In this document: piece after piece, positions 58,490 through 64,000 of the stretch
How positions within the stretch are numbered: position 1 is the first letter of the stretch
How the letters are laid out: each line of letters begins with the position of its first letter
DNA from: Planctomycetales bacterium ZRK34
Lineage (GTDB): Bacteria; Planctomycetota; Phycisphaerae; Phycisphaerales; Zrk34
Direction: 5' to 3'
NCBI GenBank assembly: GCA_014873095.1
Contig: CP050848.1
Span: 4,833,850 to 4,897,849, forward strand
Length of the DNA stretch: 64,000 bases
Notes under the pieces: model-generated
Told to the model about the DNA's origin: nothing
Seen by the model: the letters and a program-made list of their open reading frames with translations, nothing else
The model's database searches: none
Made by a program: the position numbers and the translations under genes

Positions 58490-59962
58490 TCAGAGCAACA
58501 GATCGTGGCGGACATTCGCTTCTTCGGTGGGGCCGATCAGGCGGGCGTTCAGACCTTGGAAAGGATGTGAGAACTTGTGCGGATCGAGGCCGAGCTGGTG
58601 GAGCATGGTGGCTTGAAGATCGCGCACGGAGACGGGATTCTCGGCGATGAAGTAACCGAGGTCGTCGGTTTCGCCGACGCTGAGGCCGGGTTTGATCCCG
58701 CCGCCGGCCATCCAGATCGTGAAGCAGTTGGGGTGATGATCGCGGCCGAGGAACTTGCTGTTGCCCCCGCGGTTTTCGTTCATCGAGGTGCGGCCGAACT
58801 CGCCGGACCAGACCACGAGGGTTTCATCCAGCAGGCCGCGCTGTTTGAGATCGCCGATGAGGGCGGCGATGGGCTGGTCGATCTCGCGGGCTTTGTCCTT
58901 GAGGCCGAGGGTGATGTCGGTGTTGCGATTGGTGCCGTGGAAGTCCCAGCCCCAGTCGAACAGTTGGACGTAGCGGACGCCGGACTCGACGAGGCGGCGG
59001 GCGAGCAGGCAGTTGTTGGCGAAGCGCTGGGCCCCGGGCTCGGCGTTGTACATCTGGAGCGTGGCTTTGGACTCGCGGGTGATGTCCATCACCTCCGGCA
59101 CGGCGATCTGCATGCGATAGGCCAACTCATACTGGGCGATGCGCGTGAGCGTTTCGGGGTCGCCGACGCTGGCGTGTTGATACTCGTTGAGCTCGCGGAC
59201 GGCATCGAGCATGCGCCGCCGGCCGTGCGTGTTCATCCCCGCCGGGTCTGACAGGTACAACACCGGATCGCCGCTGGTGCGACACTGCACGCCCTGAAAG
59301 ACCGACGGCAGAAAACCCGAGCCCCACACGCTCTTGCCCGCCGACGGGTCTTTACCACCGGACACGAGCACCACGAAGCCCGGCAGGTTCTGATTCTCCG
59401 AGCCCAGCCCGTACGTCGCCCACGACCCGATGGCGGGGTAGCCGAGGCGGGCGTTGCCGGTGTGCACGAATAGCTGAGCCGGGGCGTGGTTGAACTGATC
59501 GGTGTGCATCGACTTGATGACCGCCACATCGTCGACGATCGACGCAAAGTGCGGCAGCAACTCGCTGACCCACGTGCCGGCCTGCCCGTACTGCTTGAAC
59601 TTGTACGGCGTGCCGAGCAGGCGGGGGTGGCCCTTGATGAAGGCGAAGCGGGCCTTTTTCAGAAACTCATCGGGGCAGGGCTCGCCGTTGTGTTTGACGA
59701 GCGTGGGCTTGTAGTCGAACAGCTCGTGCTGCGGGGGCGACCCGGCCATGTGCAGGTAGATCACACGCTTGGCTTTGGGCGCGAACATCGGGCGCTTCGG
59801 CGCCATCGGGTTCTGACCGGCGAGCGTCGACGCGCCGGCCCCGCGTGTTTCACCAGCCAGCAGAGAAGCCAACGCCATGCCGCCGATGCCCTGGGCGGTG
59901 CGGCCGAAGAAATGGCGGCGGGTGATGGCTTTGGCGTGTTCGAGTCGCAGGTTCATGGTCAT
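58490..59962 (-). CDS. DUF1501 protein with Tat signal
   Basis: A 490-residue exported protein of the DUF1501 family, abundant in planctomycetes and related to sulfatase/alkaline-phosphatase-like folds. The twin-arginine signal is TRRHFFGRTAQGIGGMALASLL. Family regions include YLHMAGSPPQHELFDYKP, MHTDQFNHAPAQLFVHTG, GSWATYGLGSENQNLPGFVV, LFDWGWDFHG, VWSGEFGRTSMNENRGG and GRDHHPNCFTIWMAGGG (His/Asp residues probably bind metal). ATG 59962 is used; ATG 59956 is equally possible. It lies downstream of the cytochrome/DUF1549/DUF1553 gene, its usual partner; the pair is widely thought to take part in breaking down complex organic matter, but the reaction is unknown. Confidence 0.93.
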   Translation of the reverse strand: MTMNLRLEHAKAITRRHFFGRTAQGIGGMALASLLAGETRGAGASTLAGQNPMAPKRPMFAPKAKRVIYLHMAGSPPQHELFDYKPTLVKHNGEPCPDEFLKKARFAFIKGHPRLLGTPYKFKQYGQAGTWVSELLPHFASIVDDVAVIKSMHTDQFNHAPAQLFVHTGNARLGYPAIGSWATYGLGSENQNLPGFVVLVSGGKDPSAGKSVWGSGFLPSVFQGVQCRTSGDPVLYLSDPAGMNTHGRRRMLDAVRELNEYQHASVGDPETLTRIAQYELAYRMQIAVPEVMDITRESKATLQMYNAEPGAQRFANNCLLARRLVESGVRYVQLFDWGWDFHGTNRNTDITLGLKDKAREIDQPIAALIGDLKQRGLLDETLVVWSGEFGRTSMNENRGGNSKFLGRDHHPNCFTIWMAGGGIKPGLSVGETDDLGYFIAENPVSVRDLQATMLHQLGLDPHKFSHPFQGLNARLIGPTEEANVRHDLLL

Positions 59963-59972
59963 CGCTTCTTCG

Positions 59973-60009
59973 CCCCTCTCCCTTGAGGGAGAGGCTGGGT
60001 GAGGGTGAG
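59973..60009. repeat. CCCTCTCCC-type intergenic repeat, copy 1
   Basis: CCCCTCTCCCTT-GAGGGAGAGG followed by CTGGGTGAGGGTGAG. With the inverse copy at 60060-60098 it brackets the short gap between the DUF1501 and DUF1553 genes. This repeat type is widespread in GC-rich bacteria. Confidence 0.75.
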
Positions 60010-60059
60010 TCGTTGACGCGGCAGGTTGCTCGGTCATTATCGTTGCCATCGGAACATTC

Positions 60060-60098
60060 GACCCTCACCCCAACCCTCTCCCTAAAAGGGAGAGGGGG
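60060..60098. repeat. CCCTCTCCC-type intergenic repeat, copy 2
   Basis: ACCCTCACCCCAACCCTCTC followed by CC-TAAAA-GGGAGAGGG, the inverse orientation of copy 1. It lies immediately after the DUF1553 gene on the minus strand. Confidence 0.75.
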
Positions 60099-60100
60099 TT

Positions 60101-63052
60101 TTAACCTTTGGTGATGGTCTCATCGAGGTTCAGCAGCGTGTGCACGACGATCGTCCAGGCGGCAAGCTCGGCGGGTTTCATCGACGCCGGCAGGGGGCCG
60201 AGCTGGCTGGTCGCCATGTCACGGGCGGCGGATTCATCCGACTGGTAGTGGGCCAGTTCGGTTTCATACAGCCTGGTGAGGCGGGCGATCTCATCGCGGT
60301 GCGGCGGGCGGATCAACACGAGGCGGAAGCCATAGGCGATCCGCGCGTCGACGGTCGGCGCCGCTTCGCTGACGATGCGGCGGGCCAGCGCCTGGGCGGC
60401 TTCGATGTAGACCGGGTCGTTGAGCGTGACCAGGGCCTGCAGCGGCGTGTTGGTGCGGATGCGACGGATCGTGCAGACCTCGCGGCTGGTGCCGTCGAAT
60501 GTGATCATCGACGGGTAGGGACTCGTGCGTCGGATGAATGTGTACAACCCGCGACGGTAGCGGTCGTCATGCTTGCTCGTGGCCCACTTGTCACCGCTGT
60601 AAACCACCTGCCAGATGTCACCCGGCTGCGGCGGCATCACCGACGGGCCATACATCTTTTCTGACAGCAGCCCAGCCGACGCGAGCGACTGGTCACGCAC
60701 CATCTCCGCGGAGATGCGGAAGCGCGGCCCGCGCGACAGCAGCACATTCCGCGGGTCTTGATCCAGCAACTCGCCGGTGATGCGCGACGATTGCTGATAC
60801 GTCGCCGACATGACGATCGTCTTCAGCAGTTTCTTCGCCGACCAGTCGCAATCGTCCATGTAGCAGACCGCCAGCCAGTCCAGCAGCTTCGGGTGAGACG
60901 GGGCGATACCCTGCGTGCCGAAGTCTTCTTCGGTTTCGACTAGGCCGAGGCCGAACAGCCGCGCCCAGTAGCGGTTGACCTGCACGCGGGCGGTCAGCGG
61001 ATTGTCACGGGCCACGAGCCACTTGGCCAGCCCGAGCCGATTGCGTGGTGCATCGGCCGGCCACGGATTAAAAGCCATCGGCACATCCGCTTGTACTTCA
61101 TCCGACGGCGTCAGAAAATTGCCCTTGGTCAGCATGTGTGTGACGCGGCGCTTGTCGGCCTGCAGCGTCTGCATGATCGGCACGGTCGGTGGTTTGATCG
61201 CCTGGCGTTCTTTTTCGAGGGCGGCAAGCTGATCACGCTGGGGTTTGAACTGCGGCGAGGTGTCGATGAAATACGCCAGCAGCGTGCGGTGCTGCGATTT
61301 GGTGCGCTGGTCCGCGGCCGTGGTGAGAATCGTGCGGACATCCGGCGGCAGGGCGGCGGGGGTCAGCGCGAGGTCGGGGTTTGGCGCGGGCTTGATGTTC
61401 TGATGCCACAGGGGCCGACGGTCGGCATCGAGCACGGTGATGCGGAAGTCATGCAGCCGCTTGTGCAGCCCGCCGTCGGTGCGGTTGTGGATGACGATGC
61501 GGTCGATGGGATGCATCTGGCCGAGGTCGACTTCCCACCAGGTGGCCTTTTCCTTTTTGGTGTGCGTGGTCGATTTGGCGTTGAAGTAGTCGCCATCGGT
61601 GGTGTTGTCGATGGCGAGCTTGGCGGGGCCGCTGTAGTCGGTTGATGACTGGGTGGCTTTGCCATCGGGCGCGATGTTCTTTTCACCGCTGAATACCTGC
61701 ACCTCGGCCAGCGACAAAAACGCCTCGCGCCCGGGGATTTCGACGCGAACGAATCGACCCCGCGGCACATCATCGATGCGGCTGAGTTGCTGGCTAGACC
61801 ACTGCCGCATCGCCGCGGCAAGCTCGGGCGTGTCAGTGACGAGTTGATCCTTCAATGCGGCGATCTGTTCATCGAGTTGGCTGATGCGGCGATTCTGCTC
61901 GCTGGTCGGAAAAGTCTGACGCGGCGAATCGTCATTGCGGTCGGCATCGGCGGTCTGGTTGAAGAAGGCGTAAAGCTGGTAATACTCGCGCTGCGTGACG
62001 GGGTCGTACTTGTGGCTGTGACATTTGGCGCAGCCGACGGTCAGGCCCATCCAGACCAGGCCGGTCGTGTCGATGCGGTCCATGACGGCGGCGGTGCGGA
62101 ACTCTTCATCGTCGGTGCCGCCTTCGGTGTTGGTCATCGTGTTGCGATGAAAGGCGGTGGCGAGCAGTTGATCAGAGGTGGGGTTCGGCAGCAGGTCGCC
62201 GGCGAGTTGGTCGATCGTGAATTGGTCGAAGGGCATGTCGCTGTTGCAGGCTTTGATCAGCCAGTCGCGGTAACGCCAGATGCCCGGTCGGCGGTTGTCT
62301 TTTTCGTAACCCTGTGTGTCGGCGTAGCGCGCCAGGTCGAGCCACACGCGCGCCCAGCGCTCGCCGTAGGCCGGTGAAGCCAGCAGGCGATCGACGACGC
62401 GCTCGAACGCCCCGGGCGATTGGTCGTTGACGAAGTCATCGACTTGCTTCGGCGTCGGCGGCAGCCCGGTCAGATCGAGGCTCACCCGGCGAATCAATGT
62501 GTAGCGATCGGCGCGCGGCGAAAGCGACAGCCCCTGCGATTCGAGTTTCGCCAGCACGAAGCGATCGATCGGGCTGCGCACCTGCTCGGCGTGTTGCACC
62601 GGCGGCAGGTCGGGTTTCTTCGGGGGATTGAACGACCAGTGGCGCGGCAGATCGTCGTAGGTCGGATCGACGCCGTCGGGCCAGTCGGCGCCCTGAGCGA
62701 TCCACCGTTTGATGAGGTCGATCGACTGCGGCGAAAGCGGCTTGCCTTCCGCGGCCGGGGGCATGCGCTTTTCACCTTCACCGGTGATCATCTTCACCAT
62801 GACCCCGGCGTCGGCCTCGCCCGGCACGATCGGCACATGCCCCGAGTCCGCCGCCACGAATGGGCTGGCTTTGCGGTCCCACCGGATGCCGCCTTCCTGC
62901 TTGCGCGGCCCGTGACACTTGACGCAATGCTCAGTCAGAATCGGCTGAATGTCCCGTACAAAATCGACACGCTGGCCGGGCGCATCCGCCGCGCCGGCGA
63001 ACGATCCCGCCATGCCAATCCACAACGCTGCCGTGAATGCGTGTCTGATCAT
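60101..63052 (-). CDS. Planctomycete cytochrome-c / DUF1549 / DUF1553 protein with discoidin-like insert
   Basis: A 983-residue exported protein. It has a signal peptide (about 1-23), an N-terminal cytochrome-like domain with CVKCHG (Cys43, Cys46, His47), a DUF1549 domain (about 155-370: SPIDRFVLAKLE; RRVSLDLTGLPPT; YGERWARVWLDLARYADT; FDQFTIDQLAGDLLP; and a second CAKCHSHKYDP), a coiled-coil and F5/8-type C (discoidin)-like insert (about 430-555: FVRVEIPGREAFLSLAEVQV; WWEVDLGQMHPIDRIVIHN) and a DUF1553 domain (about 640-960: NPLTARVQVNRYWARLFGLGLV; DWLAVCYMDDCDWSAKKLLK). The insert suggests binding to a glycan or surface. It precedes the DUF1501 gene in the same orientation. Confidence 0.93.
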   Translation of the reverse strand: MIRHAFTAALWIGMAGSFAGAADAPGQRVDFVRDIQPILTEHCVKCHGPRKQEGGIRWDRKASPFVAADSGHVPIVPGEADAGVMVKMITGEGEKRMPPAAEGKPLSPQSIDLIKRWIAQGADWPDGVDPTYDDLPRHWSFNPPKKPDLPPVQHAEQVRSPIDRFVLAKLESQGLSLSPRADRYTLIRRVSLDLTGLPPTPKQVDDFVNDQSPGAFERVVDRLLASPAYGERWARVWLDLARYADTQGYEKDNRRPGIWRYRDWLIKACNSDMPFDQFTIDQLAGDLLPNPTSDQLLATAFHRNTMTNTEGGTDDEEFRTAAVMDRIDTTGLVWMGLTVGCAKCHSHKYDPVTQREYYQLYAFFNQTADADRNDDSPRQTFPTSEQNRRISQLDEQIAALKDQLVTDTPELAAAMRQWSSQQLSRIDDVPRGRFVRVEIPGREAFLSLAEVQVFSGEKNIAPDGKATQSSTDYSGPAKLAIDNTTDGDYFNAKSTTHTKKEKATWWEVDLGQMHPIDRIVIHNRTDGGLHKRLHDFRITVLDADRRPLWHQNIKPAPNPDLALTPAALPPDVRTILTTAADQRTKSQHRTLLAYFIDTSPQFKPQRDQLAALEKERQAIKPPTVPIMQTLQADKRRVTHMLTKGNFLTPSDEVQADVPMAFNPWPADAPRNRLGLAKWLVARDNPLTARVQVNRYWARLFGLGLVETEEDFGTQGIAPSHPKLLDWLAVCYMDDCDWSAKKLLKTIVMSATYQQSSRITGELLDQDPRNVLLSRGPRFRISAEMVRDQSLASAGLLSEKMYGPSVMPPQPGDIWQVVYSGDKWATSKHDDRYRRGLYTFIRRTSPYPSMITFDGTSREVCTIRRIRTNTPLQALVTLNDPVYIEAAQALARRIVSEAAPTVDARIAYGFRLVLIRPPHRDEIARLTRLYETELAHYQSDESAARDMATSQLGPLPASMKPAELAAWTIVVHTLLNLDETITKG

Positions 63053-63404
63053 GAGCTGTCGTAAGACCCCGAATTGACCCGTTAAGCCTCCGGGTGCTGT
63101 GCCATTGATAAACGTGTTTGACGGTCAACTGGCGACGAGATTCGCGGAATTCGCAGATCAGTATATACGAGAAGCCCCCACAGGTGAAGTGTTTTCAGGG
63201 CGCTCCGCGGGGCGGGTATCAACTCAAAAAAGCTTGGAATATTCAGCAGGCATGGTTATACTGGCGGGCGAAAGAGGCTACGGCGACTCACGTCAGACAT
63301 GATTCAAATGAGCGATCACAGACGGAAGTGGTATGTCTGTAGATACCGTTGACCAAGTCGCCTGCTGGTTTGAGAACGACGCACCTATTGGAGATTAGAG
63401 CGCT
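63053..63404 (+). other. Intergenic region with promoter and 5' leader
   Basis: A 352-bp gap between divergent genes. The promoter at 63234-63262 drives the plus-strand gene with a leader of about 135 nt. I see nothing else. Confidence 0.5.
63234..63262 (+). promoter_or_regulatory. Predicted promoter of the terminal exported-protein gene
   Basis: TTGGAA (63234-63239), a 17-bp spacer and TATACT (63257-63262). The predicted start is near 63269. Confidence 0.6.
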
Positions 63405-64000
63405 ATGAGGATGAACAAGATTATTGTTGCGGCCGCCGTTTGCCTGTCATGTTCCATCGCATCGGCAGCGACCTATACGTGGGACGGCGGCGATGGGTCC
63501 AGCCAGGCCTGGTCGACCGACTCCAACTGGGCGGGTGATGTCGGCCCCGTCAGCGCGTCCGACACGCGCCTGCTCTTCGACGGCGCGAGCAACACGGGCA
63601 CCACCGCCAACAAGCTGACCAATGACGTCGCCGATCCGTTCCTGCTGAACATCCTCGAATTCTCCAATTCCAACAATGTCGCCTTCGTGCTCGGCGGCAG
63701 CCAACTTCAGTTCGTCAACGACGGCTCGACCAGCCCGCTGATCAAAAGCACCCGTCAACCGCAGCAGACCATCTACAACCCCATCGAAGTCGGCGCCGGC
63801 GTCACCCTGAAACTGCAGAACACGACCTACTACATCGACTTCCAGGGGCCGATCAGCGGCGACGGCGCCTTGCTGGTCGACAGCAACTTCGGCTCCGGCG
63901 AATTCTTCATGCAGACCGCCAACACCTTCACCGGCGGCACCACCTACGTCAGCACCACCTCCAACCCGAGCTGGCGCAACCTCGACATCCGTCATGACCA
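63405..64000 (+). CDS. Exported beta-strand-rich protein, 3'-truncated by the window end
   Basis: The first 198 residues of a longer protein. A signal peptide (MRMNKIIVAAAVCLSCSIASA) precedes TYTWDGGDGSSQAWSTDSNW, the usual start of planctomycete and verrucomicrobial PEP-CTERM or autotransporter-repeat proteins. Further strands (LEFSNSNNVAFVLGGSQLQF; NTFTGGTTYVSTTS) match the autotransporter-associated beta-strand repeat, with its NTFTGGTT motif. The ATG at 63405 or 63411 could be the start; GGAG lies about 12 bases upstream of the first. Whether the C-terminus carries a sorting tag cannot be seen. Confidence 0.82.
   Translation, partial: MRMNKIIVAAAVCLSCSIASAATYTWDGGDGSSQAWSTDSNWAGDVGPVSASDTRLLFDGASNTGTTANKLTNDVADPFLLNILEFSNSNNVAFVLGGSQLQFVNDGSTSPLIKSTRQPQQTIYNPIEVGAGVTLKLQNTTYYIDFQGPISGDGALLVDSNFGSGEFFMQTANTFTGGTTYVSTTSNPSWRNLDIRHD

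Noticed and set aside
59973..60098. Terminator between the DUF1553 and DUF1501 genes
   Set aside because: The stems belong to a common dispersed CCCTCTCCC repeat, with no proper T-run in the direction of transcription; the two genes are more likely cotranscribed.

Overview
The window is chromosomal DNA of a GC-rich planctomycete, most likely of the class Phycisphaerae. The evidence is a DUF1501 protein next to a planctomycete cytochrome-c/DUF1549/DUF1553 protein, several exported proteins ending in PEP-CTERM-like tags, large secreted SGNH hydrolases, FloA, RNase Y, a degenerate HD-GYP protein, and many intergenic palindromic repeats. This is inferred from gene content, not from a marker-gene phylogeny. 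No phage, integrase, transposase, tRNA, rRNA or CRISPR array was seen.

Layout. 1-6.9 kb: the 3' part of an AddA-type helicase-nuclease, then mtnA, floA, a MATE transporter and dinB. 6.9-8.4 kb: a LacI/AraC-hybrid (XylR-like) regulator whose promoter lies back to back with that of an unrecognised structured RNA ending in an intrinsic terminator. 8.4-12.8 kb: the conserved order SRP RNA - dnaX - ybaB - recR, followed by rpoN (sigma-54). dnaX contains an A10 run holding the slippery heptamer A AAA AAG, with stops in both other frames. 12.8-18.7 kb: a second unrecognised structured RNA, rny, an exported HEAT-repeat protein with a receiver-like insert, and an HD-GYP protein whose HD pair is lost. 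19.1-25.1 kb: a TetR - membrane-fusion protein - RND efflux operon and a small membrane protein, all on the minus strand.

25.5-41.0 kb is the core of the window: a type IV pilus / type II secretion assembly locus on the plus strand. In order it encodes a GspG-like pilin, a pilin-like protein without a cleavage site, a small anchored protein, a GspH-like pseudopilin, PilM, PilN, PilO, a PilP/GspC-like protein, a secretin and a TPR lipoprotein. Then comes a four-gene signalling cassette (histidine kinase, receiver-only regulator, GAF-like/HD-GYP protein, STAS protein) joined by 4-bp ATGA overlaps, and finally the PilB/GspE ATPase and the PilC/GspF platform protein. The cassette sits between the structural genes and the motor. 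The ATPase starts with an MshEN-like domain, so control of assembly by c-di-GMP is a reasonable inference.

41.0-64.0 kb is mostly surface and secreted functions: two tandem paralogous PEP-CTERM proteins, EF-P, two paralogous secreted repeat proteins, two convergent SGNH hydrolase genes, a LamG/PA14 protein and a beta-helix-like protein that share an almost identical 72-nt 3' end, a small membrane protein, the DUF1501 and DUF1549/DUF1553 pair, and the start of another exported beta-strand-rich protein. Palindromic repeats cluster between genes here, most densely at 41.06-41.73 kb.

All calls come from reading the sequence and recognising families; no database search or folding program was run.
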